Shown piece after piece: positions 26,998 to 35,279 of a stretch of DNA of 64,000 bases. The translations under genes and the position numbers were made by a program. Under the pieces are notes generated by a model that was given only the letters and a program-made list of their open reading frames with translations, did not search any database and had not been told where the DNA came from. Within the stretch, counting starts at the first letter, position 1, and each line of letters begins with the position of its first letter. The stretch comes from Alteromonas sp. RKMC-009 (GTDB lineage Bacteria > Pseudomonadota > Gammaproteobacteria > Enterobacterales > Alteromonadaceae), in the NCBI RefSeq assembly GCF_003584565.2, contig NZ_CP031010.1:1426001-1490000 (forward strand), read 5' to 3'.

Positions 26998-27188
26998 GAG
27001 GTATGAGGTCTGGAACAACATACCTGCCTGTCAGCAGAGCGTGACGCTCAACTCCCGGGAGTGACCCGGAAGTGTCAGAGAATTATCACTGACATAGCTT
27101 ATCAAGCATACGCTGTGCCAGATTTTAAAAAACCGGTGTTGATAAAAAAGATAAATACAACACTTACTTAAATTGTTAGGAGAGACCC

Positions 27189-28022
27189 ATGAGTCTGTAT
27201 GTAAACACCAACGTGTCATCTTTGAATGCACAACGACAATTGTTTAACACTGGAAGTTCACTGACAACTGCGTTCGAACGCTTGTCTTCCGGTTTCCGTA
27301 TCAACAGTGCCCGCGACGATGCTGCAGGTCTGCAAATCTCTGACCGTATGACGTCACAAATCATGGGTCTTGATCAGGCAGTTCGTAACGCAAATGACGG
27401 TATTTCACTTGCTCAAACCGCTGAAGGTGCGATGCAGGAAATTACCAACGCATTACAGCGTATTCGTGTACTGGCTATTCAATCCCAGAACGGTATCAAC
27501 AGTTCTGCGGACCGGTTGGCACTGCAAAAAGAAGTATCTGCGCTTAAGTTTGAAATTTCCCGTATCGCACAAACTACCCAGTTTGCCGGTGTGGATATTT
27601 TGACGGGCGGCTTTTCTTCAGCCTTCCTGGTCGGAGCGAACGCCGGGCAAACAATTGGTGTGAATATTTCACGTGCCGGTGGTTATGGCTTCTCGGGACT
27701 GACCAATGGTAATAGCCAGCTTAACGTGCTTACTGAGTCTAACGCTTCGGCGACGTTGACAGCGGTGGATGCGGCTATCTCCAATATTGATGCTAAACGG
27801 GCAGATCTCGGTGCGATACAGAACCGTTTTCAGTCAACTATCCGCAACCTGAGCAACATTTCGGAAAACGTATCAGCGGCAAGATCCCGCATACGTGATA
27901 CAGATTTTGCCACCGAAACGGCAGAGCTTACCCGCAATCAGATCCTGCAACAGGCAAGTACAACTATATTGTCACAGGCAAACCAGCGTCCGCAGGCAGC
28001 GTTATCTCTGCTCGGAGGTTAA
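27189..28022 (+). CDS. Flagellin 2
   Basis: Filament subunit of 277 residues with intact D0/D1 ends (SLYVNTNVSSLNAQRQLFNTGSSLTTAFERLSSGF; RIRDTDFATETAELTRNQILQQASTTILSQANQRPQAALSLLGG) and a short middle. It is the most diverged of the three (MGLDQAVRNANDGISLAQTAEGAMQEITNALQRIRVLAIQ instead of the shared QGLNQ...RQLAVQ pattern), so it may be a minor or position-specific filament protein; that is inference. The ribosome-binding site GTTAGGAGAG (27175-27184) is fully complementary to the loop behind flagellin 1 and 9 of 10 to that behind itself. Confidence 0.96.
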   Translation: MSLYVNTNVSSLNAQRQLFNTGSSLTTAFERLSSGFRINSARDDAAGLQISDRMTSQIMGLDQAVRNANDGISLAQTAEGAMQEITNALQRIRVLAIQSQNGINSSADRLALQKEVSALKFEISRIAQTTQFAGVDILTGGFSSAFLVGANAGQTIGVNISRAGGYGFSGLTNGNSQLNVLTESNASATLTAVDAAISNIDAKRADLGAIQNRFQSTIRNLSNISENVSAARSRIRDTDFATETAELTRNQILQQASTTILSQANQRPQAALSLLGG

Positions 28023-28103
28023 TAAGGAATAGAGCGCAATACCCTGCGTAATTATAAAGGGTAAAAAATGGGGGGTAGGAAATGAGAGGCCAGCCCATGA
28101 AAA

Positions 28104-28125
28104 ACGGCCCCCGGGTGGGGGCCGT
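28104..28125 (+). other. Strong GC hairpin in flagellin 2 3' region
   Basis: A 9-bp stem ACGGCCCCC/GGGGGCCGT with a GGGT loop about 80 bases after the stop. It has no T-tract, so it is more likely an mRNA-stabilising or processing hairpin than a terminator. Two copies of a GAGAGGCCAG decamer flank it (near 28084 and 28173). Confidence 0.5.
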
Positions 28126-28229
28126 AGCAAGAAAACGCCGGCTAACAGGACTGAGAGGTAGAAGTGTTGGTTGAGAGGCCAGTTAATTCTACTAATTTTC
28201 CTGCCAGCCGACTGGAAACATTTTAAAAG

Positions 28230-28286
28230 TTTGCTCTATCTCCTAACGTGAGCAAATTGGCCGGAACATCTGTTCCGGCCTTTTTT
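28230..28286 (+). ncRNA. Flagellin 2 3'-UTR hairpin with anti-SD loop plus terminator
   Basis: A perfect 7-bp stem TTTGCTC (28230-28236)/GAGCAAA (28250-28256) displays a 13-base loop containing TCTCCTAACG. This is complementary to GTTAGGAGA before flagellin 2 (27175-27183), and its longer form ATCTCCTAACG (28238-28248) is an 11-base perfect complement of 26791-26801. The terminator GGCCGGAACA/TGTTCCGGCC plus six T follows directly. Stem sequence differs from the flagellin 1 copy while the loop and architecture are kept, which argues for selection. The function is inference. Confidence 0.5.
28259..28286 (+). terminator. Terminator of flagellin 2
   Basis: Perfect 10-bp stem GGCCGGAACA/TGTTCCGGCC with a two-base loop and TTTTTT: a canonical rho-independent terminator. 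Confidence 0.93.
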
Positions 28287-28640
28287 ATAGGATGTACCGG
28301 AACACCGTAATTTGCTTCTCTTTTTAAGAGCGAAACTTTTTCATCAAACGGCGATGATGAATCCCCCGGCATTATTTTCATACCTGAAGTCTTCATTCTA
28401 ATCTTAGCATTTCCTGTGCCAACTAATTGTCAAATTGTTGGCGTTTGCATCAGTTATGTATTTTCTCTGATACACAAGTTGTGCCAGTTATACTTTTCTA
28501 TTTTGCACATTTTTGCCCGTTCGCAAACTAAATATCTTTATCAATACTCCTCTAAAACTACTTTTCAGCTGTTTTTAATCATATAAAATATTTATAAATC
28601 AATGGCTTGAAATTATTTTAAATTTTTTTCGAAAAAAAGC
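28287..28640. other. AT-rich spacer upstream of flagellin 3 promoter
   Basis: About 350 bases, increasingly AT-rich toward the promoter, with no supported reading frame on either strand and no clear sigma-54 element. Curved, AT-rich DNA of this kind often precedes strong promoters, but nothing specific can be assigned. Confidence 0.4.
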
Positions 28641-28667
28641 TAAAGATCCTCAAGAAGTCGCCGATAC
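28641..28667 (+). promoter_or_regulatory. Sigma-28 promoter of flagellin 3 operon
   Basis: TAAA at 28641-28644, 15 bases, then GCCGATAC at 28660-28667: seven of eight -10 bases and perfect spacing. It drives flagellin 3 and probably flaG-fliD-fliS-fliT. The leader of about 140 bases contains GGGAGTAGTGA, related to the 23-nt element, between GATTC and GAATC. Confidence 0.85.
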
Positions 28668-28817
28668 CTATAGCTGAGGGGTAATTTAATTACTTTAATG
28701 CGATTCACCGAATGTGTTCGCTAAGAGGGGATTCAATGGGAGTAGTGACCCGGAGAATCTGAACAGGAAGGATTTGATTGTAGCATTGTATGCAACGGAT
28801 CCCCAGGAGGTATTCAA

Positions 28818-29642
28818 ATGTCTTTATACGTAAATACAAATGCTTCTGCTCTCAACGCACAGCGTCAGTTGTTCGATGTAGGCAATAAGCTAAGCACATC
28901 TTTTGAAAGACTGTCGTCAGGTTTCCGCATTAACAGTGCTGCCGATGACGCAGCCGGTCTGCAAATTTCCGATCGTCTGACTACGCAGGTTCAGGGCTTA
29001 AACCAGGCTGTGCGTAACGCAAACGATGCTATTTCATTAACGCAGACTACTGAAGGTGCGTTAGCTGAGGTAACAACCAGTCTACAGCGTATCCGTCAGC
29101 TTGCTGTTCAGTCACAAAACGGTATTAACAGCTCAGCTGACCGCGCGGCGCTGCAAAAAGAAGTAGCAGCACTGCAAACTGAAATTTCCCGTATTTCTAC
29201 CGACACTCAGTTTGGTGGTGTTGACCTGCTGAAAGGCGGTTATTCTGCCGCGTTCCTGGTAGGTGCAAATGCCGGTCAGACTATCAGTGTGAACCTGTCA
29301 CGCACCGGTGGTTACGGTGCTTCAGGTCTGGGCGTTGGTACATTGTCAATTGCTACTGTAGACGGTGCAACGTCCGCTTTAACGGCCATTGATAACGCTA
29401 TTTCTACTATCGGTGCTGCACGGGCAGACCTGGGTGCATTGCAAAACCGCTTCCAGTCTACTATTCGTAACCTGAGCAGTATTTCTGAAAACCTGTCAAC
29501 TGCACGTTCACGTATCCGTGATACTGACTTTGCGTCTGAAACTGCAGAACTGACCCGTAATCAGATCATCCAGCAGGCTTCTGTTTCTGTGCTGAGTCAG
29601 GCTAATCAGCGTCCACAAACAGCTCTGTCTCTGCTAGGATAA
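28818..29642 (+). CDS. Flagellin 3
   Basis: Filament subunit of 274 residues, close to flagellin 1 (LYVNTNASALNAQRQLFDVGNKLSTSFERLSSGF; SRIRDTDFASETAELTRNQIIQQASVSVLSQANQRPQTALSLLG), again without D2/D3 domains and with a Ser/Thr/Gly-rich middle. Unlike the other two its ribosome-binding site is CAGGAGG with a different context, so it shares only about five bases with the anti-SD loops and could escape that control. It is followed by a hairpin without T-tract and then by flaG, which suggests an operon with read-through into flaG-fliD-fliS-fliT. Confidence 0.96.
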   Translation: MSLYVNTNASALNAQRQLFDVGNKLSTSFERLSSGFRINSAADDAAGLQISDRLTTQVQGLNQAVRNANDAISLTQTTEGALAEVTTSLQRIRQLAVQSQNGINSSADRAALQKEVAALQTEISRISTDTQFGGVDLLKGGYSAAFLVGANAGQTISVNLSRTGGYGASGLGVGTLSIATVDGATSALTAIDNAISTIGAARADLGALQNRFQSTIRNLSSISENLSTARSRIRDTDFASETAELTRNQIIQQASVSVLSQANQRPQTALSLLG

Positions 29643-29671
29643 TAGTAGAGAGCCGTACTTGAAAGGCTAAG

Positions 29672-29695
29672 GGGAAACAGGGAGTTCTGTTTCCC
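29672..29695 (+). other. Hairpin between flagellin 3 and flaG
   Basis: A perfect 9-bp stem GGGAAACAG/CTGTTTCCC with a six-base loop, extended by partial GGCT/AGCC pairing. There is no T-tract. Such a hairpin can protect the abundant flagellin mRNA and reduce, rather than stop, read-through into flaG-fliD. Confidence 0.6.
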
Positions 29696-29724
29696 GTCTG
29701 AGCCGTTTGAGAATGGAGGTAAAC

Positions 29725-30168
29725 GTGGAAATTGCAAATTTACAAGTTGGCCAAAATTTTGCTGCTTCAAACCTTACAGAAGTGCAGTCTCAACGTGTGC
29801 AAACACCTGCCCCTGCAAACCAGAATGCATCAGCAACCGATAAGCAACAGGAAGAGCGTAATTCTTCCCGAAATGCTCAAGGTGTGACCGATGCTGCCGA
29901 TATAGTAAGCATAGAGGGTCAGGCTCAGCAAGACATCGAAGTTGCTGCGCGTGAGGTGGAAGCATTCCTACAGGTTCAGAATCGAAACCTGGCATTTTCC
30001 GTTGACGAAAATACTAATCGTTCAGTGGTTACTGTTAAAGATTCTGAGTCTGGTGATGTCATCCGGCAGATCCCTTCCGATGAAGTGTTAAAGCTCGCGG
30101 AACGGATTAAAACCTTGCAGGAAGATGTTGGCAGCAGTGTAGGAGTGCTGGTAAACAACAAAGTTTAA
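29725..30168 (+). CDS. flaG: Flagellar filament protein FlaG
   Basis: FlaG is a small protein of unknown mechanism found beside flagellin and fliD genes in polarly flagellated bacteria; loss changes filament length in some species. From the GTG at 29725 (GGAGG six bases upstream) the product has 147 residues. The N-terminal half is Gln/Asn/Ala-rich and probably disordered. The C-terminal FlaG domain reads LAFSVDENTNRSVVTVKDSESGDVIRQIPSDEVLKLAERI, the family signature. Upstream in-frame TTG/ATG codons overlap the ribosome-binding site and are rejected. Confidence 0.92.
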   Translation: MEIANLQVGQNFAASNLTEVQSQRVQTPAPANQNASATDKQQEERNSSRNAQGVTDAADIVSIEGQAQQDIEVAAREVEAFLQVQNRNLAFSVDENTNRSVVTVKDSESGDVIRQIPSDEVLKLAERIKTLQEDVGSSVGVLVNNKV

Positions 30169-30181
30169 ATGAGGTAAGCAA

Positions 30182-31624
30182 ATGACTATTCAATCGTTAG
30201 GTGTTGGTTCCGGACTTGCGCTTGACGATCTGGTCACGCAACTGCTTGAGGCCGAAAGGACGCCGAAAGAAGAGCGCCTGAACGAGCGTGAAGATCGTAT
30301 TGAAGCTGAAATTTCTGGTCTCGGGCAGGTTAAATCCTTATTGTCCGATTTTAAGGACGCAGTCGATAAACTGCGCAGCGATAACGACATCAATGGTCGT
30401 GAGCCTACTATTACCAATCCTGATGAAGATGTAGAGATCCTTTCTGCAGATGCATCAAATTCTGCCCTGCGGGGCAGCTATGAAATTGCCGTAGAGCAGC
30501 TGGCAACGGGCAGCCGTATTGTCACTGATGACGGTAATTTCTCTTCTTCTTCCGATGCTGTATTGAGCTCCGGTTCAGGTTCCCTGACGTTTAATGTAGG
30601 GGCATCCGGCGATTCCTTTACTATCAACGTGTCTGCCGGTATGACTCTGGCGCAGTTGCGGGAAGCTATTAACAACAGTGAAGATAATTTCGGTGTGAAT
30701 GCCAATATTATCGACACGGGCACATCGGCCGGCCCCAAGCTGGTTTTTACATCTGATGTGACCGGAGACGGTAATGATCTGGAAATTGTCAATGACACCG
30801 GTGCGGCAGAACTCAACCGCGTGGCAACAAGCAGCTCAACCTCTGCCGGTTTAATCTCTCCGTCTAATATCACGTCTGCGACCAATGCCCGGGCTACCAT
30901 CGACGGTATCGTGGTAGAGAGCAGTACCAACGAATTTGAAAACACTATCCAGAACGTTTCTTTTGAAGCGGAGCGCGTGTCACCAAAATCGGCTGATGGC
31001 CTGAGCTTTCAGACATCAACATTAGAAATTGGTTACGACCGTGACGGCCTGGATAAAAAGATCCGTGATTTTGTCGACACCTATAACAGCGTTATCAAAG
31101 AGTTGCAGAACCTTACCCGTTACGGTGAATCTGAACTGGAAGATGACGGTGATCTCGCCGGCGACTCGCTGATGCGGGGCATCATGACCGGACTGGGTTC
31201 GATTGTCGGCGGCAGTGTTTCATCCTCTGCGCTTGGCGGTTTATTCCAGTTGGGTGTAGAGCTTAATTCCGATGGTGAGCTGGAAATCGGTGACACAGAT
31301 TTCGGTCTGGGCTCCGGTAATGAGCGCCTTGAAGATGCACTTGAAGATAATTTTGACGAAATAGCCAAATTATTTACTGATGAAAACGAAGGTATTGCCG
31401 TTAAACTCTATGAGTTCACTGATCAATACACGTCATACAGTGGATTAATCAGTTTAAGAGAGCGTGCAGCGAAGGATGACCGGGATCAGCTTTATGATGA
31501 CCGTGAGCGTCTGGAATTAAGAATGGCAAACTACGAACAAATTTTGCGGGATAAATATCTGGCCCTCGACCAGACCGTTTCGCAATTGAATTCGACAGGC
31601 TCTGCACTGCTGGCATCTCTGTGA
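30182..31624 (+). CDS. fliD: Flagellar filament cap protein FliD (HAP2)
   Basis: FliD caps the filament tip and promotes flagellin polymerisation. The 480-residue product has the N-terminal FliD domain (SLGVGSGLALDDLVTQLLEAERTPKEERLNEREDRIEAEISGLGQVKSLLSDF) and the C-terminal domain ending LDQTVSQLNSTGSALLASL, with a central ADASNSALRGSYEIAVEQLA motif. It is rather acidic, as common in marine bacteria. It lies in the usual flaG-fliD-fliS-fliT order with short gaps. Confidence 0.96.
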   Translation: MTIQSLGVGSGLALDDLVTQLLEAERTPKEERLNEREDRIEAEISGLGQVKSLLSDFKDAVDKLRSDNDINGREPTITNPDEDVEILSADASNSALRGSYEIAVEQLATGSRIVTDDGNFSSSSDAVLSSGSGSLTFNVGASGDSFTINVSAGMTLAQLREAINNSEDNFGVNANIIDTGTSAGPKLVFTSDVTGDGNDLEIVNDTGAAELNRVATSSSTSAGLISPSNITSATNARATIDGIVVESSTNEFENTIQNVSFEAERVSPKSADGLSFQTSTLEIGYDRDGLDKKIRDFVDTYNSVIKELQNLTRYGESELEDDGDLAGDSLMRGIMTGLGSIVGGSVSSSALGGLFQLGVELNSDGELEIGDTDFGLGSGNERLEDALEDNFDEIAKLFTDENEGIAVKLYEFTDQYTSYSGLISLRERAAKDDRDQLYDDRERLELRMANYEQILRDKYLALDQTVSQLNSTGSALLASL

Positions 31625-31640
31625 TAAGTGAGGAATTATA

Positions 31641-32069
31641 ATGGCACTGACAGGCATAAACGCATACCGCAAGGGTAACCTGAAACAAGATATCGCAAAT
31701 GCTGATCCCCATAAGTTGACGCTTATGTTGATGCAAGGCGCACTGGACCGGTTAGCGTTTGCAAAAGGCGCAATGGAGCGTAAGGAATTTGCCGCTAAAT
31801 CTGAGTTTCTTTCCCGCGTGACGGCAATTCTGATGAATCTTCGTGACACACTGGATTTGGATGTGGGCGGGGAAGTCGCAGAAAACATGTACTCACTTTA
31901 TGAGTATATGATTGAGAGAACAGGGGAAGCTCACGTACGGAATGACTTGCAGATCCTGGATGAAGTGATTAGCCTGTTAACTCCCATTCGTGATGCCTGG
32001 GTACAGATTCCTCAAGCCGCTAAAGAGGAAGCGTACGAAGCACAGCGTCAAAAACGACAGGCCGTGTGA
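31641..32069 (+). CDS. fliS: Flagellin export chaperone FliS
   Basis: FliS binds the C-terminal helix of flagellin in the cytosol and prevents early polymerisation. The 142-residue helical product has AYRKGNLKQDIANADPHKLTLMLMQGALDRLAFAKGAM and NLRDTLDLDVGGEVAENMYSLYEYM, both family signatures. Its TGA overlaps the GTG start of the next gene (GTGA), indicating translational coupling. Confidence 0.95.
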   Translation: MALTGINAYRKGNLKQDIANADPHKLTLMLMQGALDRLAFAKGAMERKEFAAKSEFLSRVTAILMNLRDTLDLDVGGEVAENMYSLYEYMIERTGEAHVRNDLQILDEVISLLTPIRDAWVQIPQAAKEEAYEAQRQKRQAV

Positions 32070-32377
32070 ATATACAATTAAATCATGAGTTTACTCCTCA
32101 GGCGCTGGCAGACATTAATGCTGAAATCCTGCAGTGCCTGACGGACGATGACGAAGAAGCCCGCTACAATACTTTGCTGTCTTTGATGACCCGGCGTGAT
32201 ACGGTTATTCAATCCCACCTTAGAAATTCAGACCCAGAAACGGCAAGATCTTTTGCAGAACAGGAAGTTACCGTCAATAATATGTTAAAAGAAATGGCGC
32301 AGACTTTGCTAAAATCAGCCAAAGACGATGTCAGCCAATTTCTGAGAAGCCAGAAGGCGGTAAAAAAATACCGTTAA
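32066..32377 (+). CDS. fliT: FliT-like flagellar chaperone
   Basis: The 103-residue, mostly helical and charged product occupies the fliT position directly behind fliS. FliT in enterobacteria is the FliD export chaperone and an FlhDC antagonist; the equivalent small protein in polar systems is poorly conserved. Nothing in the sequence is diagnostic, so the call rests on position, size and predicted helices (ALADINAEILQCLTDDDEEARYNTLLSLMTRRDTVIQ). The GTG start overlaps the fliS stop. It closes the flagellin 3 operon. Confidence 0.6.
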   Translation: MNIQLNHEFTPQALADINAEILQCLTDDDEEARYNTLLSLMTRRDTVIQSHLRNSDPETARSFAEQEVTVNNMLKEMAQTLLKSAKDDVSQFLRSQKAVKKYR

Positions 32378-32445
32378 GTCTGGCTGTACGATGCGCTGAA
32401 TCTTGACTTGCAGCCTTAGGGCTCACGCTTTGTGGGAACACGAAT

Positions 32446-33444
32446 ATGTTCAATGATAAAAATATTTTGATTACCGGTGGTACAGGCTCTTTTGGGAAAA
32501 AGTTTGTCAGTCACTTACTCAAAAATTACTCACCCCGAAAAATCATCATTTATTCCCGCGATGAATTGAAACAGTTTGAAATGCAGCAGCGCTTTAATGA
32601 CAGCTGCATGCGTTACTTCATTGGTGATGTCAGAGATAAAGAACGTCTGATCACTGCCATGAGAGATGTGGATTACGTGGTCCATGCGGCAGCACTGAAG
32701 CAGGTACCGGCGGCAGAATACAATCCTAATGAGTGTATAAAGACCAATATCAACGGCGCGCAAAATGTCATCGATGCCTGCATCGCAAATAAAGTATCCT
32801 GGGTCATTGCGTTATCCACCGATAAAGCTGCCAATCCGGTTAATCTGTACGGCGCAACGAAGCTGGCTTCGGATAAACTCTTTGTGGCAGCCAACAATAT
32901 TTCCGGAGCCAACGGTGCAAGATTCTCGGTAGTACGCTACGGCAATGTAGTCGGCTCCCGCGGTTCGGTAGTTCCTTTTTATCGTCAGTTGCTCAGTGAA
33001 GGGCGGGACAAGTTGCCGGTGACTCATCCGGAAATGACCCGTTTCTGGATCACTCTGGATGAAGGGGTGGAATTCGTGATTAAAAACTTCTCCCGCATGC
33101 AGGGAGGAGAAATCTTCGTTCCTAAAATACCCTCAATCCGTATCGTCGATCTGGTGGAAGCCATGAGCGGTAAACGGGAATACGAAACCATCGGAATACG
33201 CCCGGGTGAAAAACTTCACGAGGTCATGGTGCCTGAAGAAATGGCACATCATTCTATTGAGTTCGATGACCACTTTGTTATCGCACCGGCAATTACTTTT
33301 TTTGATAAGAATGTGGATTACTTCAAAAATCGCACCGGTGAGCGTGGTAAAGCCGCAGAAGAAAAGTTTGAATATCATTCCGGTAAAAATCCACATTTTT
33401 TGTCAGTGAAAGAGCTTCGTGAACTGGATAAGCTCACCTCATGA
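32446..33444 (+). CDS. pseB: UDP-GlcNAc 4,6-dehydratase (inverting) PseB
   Basis: PseB starts pseudaminic acid synthesis by converting UDP-GlcNAc to UDP-2-acetamido-2,6-dideoxy-L-arabino-hexos-4-ulose, using bound NADP. The 332-residue short-chain dehydrogenase has the Rossmann motif TGGTGSFG (about 10-17), STDKAANP, and the catalytic YGATK tetrad piece. Late motifs MTRFWITLDEGVEF and RPGEKLHE are typical of PseB. It is first in a tightly overlapping operon; pseC begins within its last four bases. No clear promoter is visible in the 68 bases upstream. Confidence 0.95.
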   Translation: MFNDKNILITGGTGSFGKKFVSHLLKNYSPRKIIIYSRDELKQFEMQQRFNDSCMRYFIGDVRDKERLITAMRDVDYVVHAAALKQVPAAEYNPNECIKTNINGAQNVIDACIANKVSWVIALSTDKAANPVNLYGATKLASDKLFVAANNISGANGARFSVVRYGNVVGSRGSVVPFYRQLLSEGRDKLPVTHPEMTRFWITLDEGVEFVIKNFSRMQGGEIFVPKIPSIRIVDLVEAMSGKREYETIGIRPGEKLHEVMVPEEMAHHSIEFDDHFVIAPAITFFDKNVDYFKNRTGERGKAAEEKFEYHSGKNPHFLSVKELRELDKLTS

Positions 33445-34586
33445 TCCCTTACGGTAAACACACTATTGCTAAAGAAGATGTGGATGCCGTGGTACAGGTG
33501 CTGGAAAATGAGTTCCTGACCCAGGGCAAGCAGGTACCGGCCTTTGAGCAGGCCTTGTGTGACTATACCGGGGCAAAATACGTGGTCGCCTGTAACAGCG
33601 GCACGTCAGGACTTCATATTGCTTGTCTGGCCGCCGGCGTGGGGGCCGGAAATTTAGTATGGACAGTCCCGAACTCCTTTGCGGCTTCTGCCAATGCAGC
33701 GTTGTATTGCGGGGCTACTGTGGATTTTGTCGACATTGACCCTGTCACCCGTAATTTAAGTGTGGATGCCCTTACCGCTAAACTGGAAAAAGCGTCTGCT
33801 GCCGGTAACGTGCCTGACGTGCTTATTGCTGTGCATTTTTCTGGTAGTAGCTGTGACATGAAAGCGATTGCTGATTTATGTCGCCCGCTGAATATTACGA
33901 TCATTGAAGACGCTGCCCACGCGCTGGGAGGTAAAGATGCCGGGGGAAACCGTGTCGGCTCTTGTGTTTACTCCGACATGGTCGTGACCAGTTTTCATCC
34001 GGTGAAATCAGTGACCACAGCAGAAGGCGGGGCGGTGTTGACGGGTTCCCAGCTACTGGCGGATAAACTTCGTTTGTATGCCAGTCACGGTATTACTAAA
34101 GAGCCGGCAACCATACCGGCCGGGCATGACGATGAACCCTGGTTCTACGCGCAAATACATTTAGGCTTTAACTACCGGCTGAGTGACCTGCACGCGGCGT
34201 TAGGTGTGGCACAAATGGGCAGACTGGACAGTTTTGTCGCAGAAAGACGCGCCAGAGCAGCCAGATATCATGAGGCACTGGCGTCATTGCCGGTAAAACG
34301 TCCGTTGTTCGATAACAACAGTGCGTGGCATCTCTATATGATTGAAGTGGACCCGGCGCAGCGCACAGCCATTTTTAATACCCTGAGAGCCGCTGGTATC
34401 GGCGTAAATGTTCATTACATCCCTATACATCTTCATCCTTATTATCAGGCTTTGGGGTTTGGCGCAGGTGACTTTCCTGTCAGTGAACAATATTACCGCG
34501 GGGCACTGACGTTGCCCTTATATCCTTTACTCACAGACAGCGAGCAGCAAAAGGTGATTGACTGTCTGAAAGAGGTATTACTGTGA
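33441..34586 (+). CDS. pseC: UDP-4-keto-sugar aminotransferase PseC
   Basis: PseC transfers an amino group from glutamate to C4 of the PseB product, a PLP-dependent step. The 381-residue DegT/DnrJ/EryC1 protein has NSGTSGLHIA (cofactor phosphate site), EDAAHALGG (aspartate to pyridine nitrogen), and the Schiff-base lysine at Lys189 in SFHPVKSVTTAEGG. Later NYRLSDLHAALG is also characteristic. It overlaps pseB and pseF by four bases each. Confidence 0.95.
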   Translation: MIPYGKHTIAKEDVDAVVQVLENEFLTQGKQVPAFEQALCDYTGAKYVVACNSGTSGLHIACLAAGVGAGNLVWTVPNSFAASANAALYCGATVDFVDIDPVTRNLSVDALTAKLEKASAAGNVPDVLIAVHFSGSSCDMKAIADLCRPLNITIIEDAAHALGGKDAGGNRVGSCVYSDMVVTSFHPVKSVTTAEGGAVLTGSQLLADKLRLYASHGITKEPATIPAGHDDEPWFYAQIHLGFNYRLSDLHAALGVAQMGRLDSFVAERRARAARYHEALASLPVKRPLFDNNSAWHLYMIEVDPAQRTAIFNTLRAAGIGVNVHYIPIHLHPYYQALGFGAGDFPVSEQYYRGALTLPLYPLLTDSEQQKVIDCLKEVLL

Positions 34587-35275
34587 ACATTGCCATTATT
34601 CCGGCACGGGGCGGCAGCAAACGGATAAAAGGTAAAAATATCCGGAATTTTGCTGGCAAACCGCTCATTGCTTATTCTATAGAAGCGGCGCTGAAAGCCA
34701 CTGTTTTCGATGATATTGTCGTATCTACCGACAGCGAAGAAATTGCCGCTATCGCAGAAAAGTACGGTGCCAGTTATGTTATCCGTCGCCCGGCGTCGCT
34801 GGCTGATGATTTCACCGGCACTGCGCCGGTAGTGTGTCATGCTATTGATACTTATCAGGACGATAAGGGGCAGGTCGACAACGTATGTTGTATCTATGCC
34901 ACAGCGCCTTTTTTAAGTGCCACATACCTGAAAGAAGGGTTGTCACGGCTGAACGACAATTCTGACATGCACTTTGCTTTTTCAGTCACAACGTTTCCCT
35001 TCCCGATCCAACGGGCAATCCGGTTACATGGCAAAGGGGTGCTTCCTTTCGATGCCAGCAAAATGGCTACCCGTTCTCAGGATTTGACCGAGAGTTTTCA
35101 CGATGCCGGCCAGTTTTACTGGGGGAAAGCTTCTGCCTGGCTGACAGATAAGCCTATGTTTGCGCCTACCAGTATTCCCGTGATCCTGCCCCGCCATCTG
35201 GTACAGGATATTGATACCCCGGAAGACTGGGAAAGGGCTGAACTCATGTACCGCGCGTATATTAAGACAGAATAA
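34583..35275 (+). CDS. pseF: CMP-pseudaminic acid synthetase (cytidylyltransferase) PseF
   Basis: PseF activates pseudaminic acid with CTP to CMP-Pse, the glycosyl donor. The 230-residue product has the nucleotidyltransferase signature IPARGGSKRIKGKNIRNFAGKPL (residues about 5-27), STDSEEIAAIAEKYGA, and RPASLADDFTGT. It ends with DIDTPEDWERAELMY, typical of the NeuA/PseF family. It overlaps pseC by four bases and the next gene starts four bases after its stop. Confidence 0.95.
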   Translation: MNIAIIPARGGSKRIKGKNIRNFAGKPLIAYSIEAALKATVFDDIVVSTDSEEIAAIAEKYGASYVIRRPASLADDFTGTAPVVCHAIDTYQDDKGQVDNVCCIYATAPFLSATYLKEGLSRLNDNSDMHFAFSVTTFPFPIQRAIRLHGKGVLPFDASKMATRSQDLTESFHDAGQFYWGKASAWLTDKPMFAPTSIPVILPRHLVQDIDTPEDWERAELMYRAYIKTE

Positions 35276-35279
35276 ATTT

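Larger units (their letters stand above)
26567..27188 (+). other. Long structured intergenic leader before flagellin 2
   Basis: No gene is supported in these 622 bases. A sigma-28-like element lies at 26630-26656 (TAAA, 16 bases, TACGATAC), about 530 bases before the start; another imperfect candidate begins at TAAAGG near 26906. CGTTAGGAGAT at 26791-26801 duplicates the flagellin 2 ribosome-binding motif but has no usable start behind it. The second 23-nt element lies at 26975-26997. Stems GGCAGG (26971-26976)/CCTGCC (27023-27028) and GGTATG (27000-27005)/CATACC (27019-27024) compete for two bases. More hairpins follow (GAGCG-TGA-CGCTC near 27040, TGTCAG/CTGACA near 27074-27096). Confidence 0.5.

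Noticed and set aside
26961..27030. Resemblance of the 23-nt element to the B12 box of cobalamin riboswitches or to a cyclic-di-GMP riboswitch
   Set aside because: Only AAGCCAGGAG resembles the B12 box; the surrounding conserved segments of either riboswitch class are missing, and copy 1 lies in a 3' UTR.
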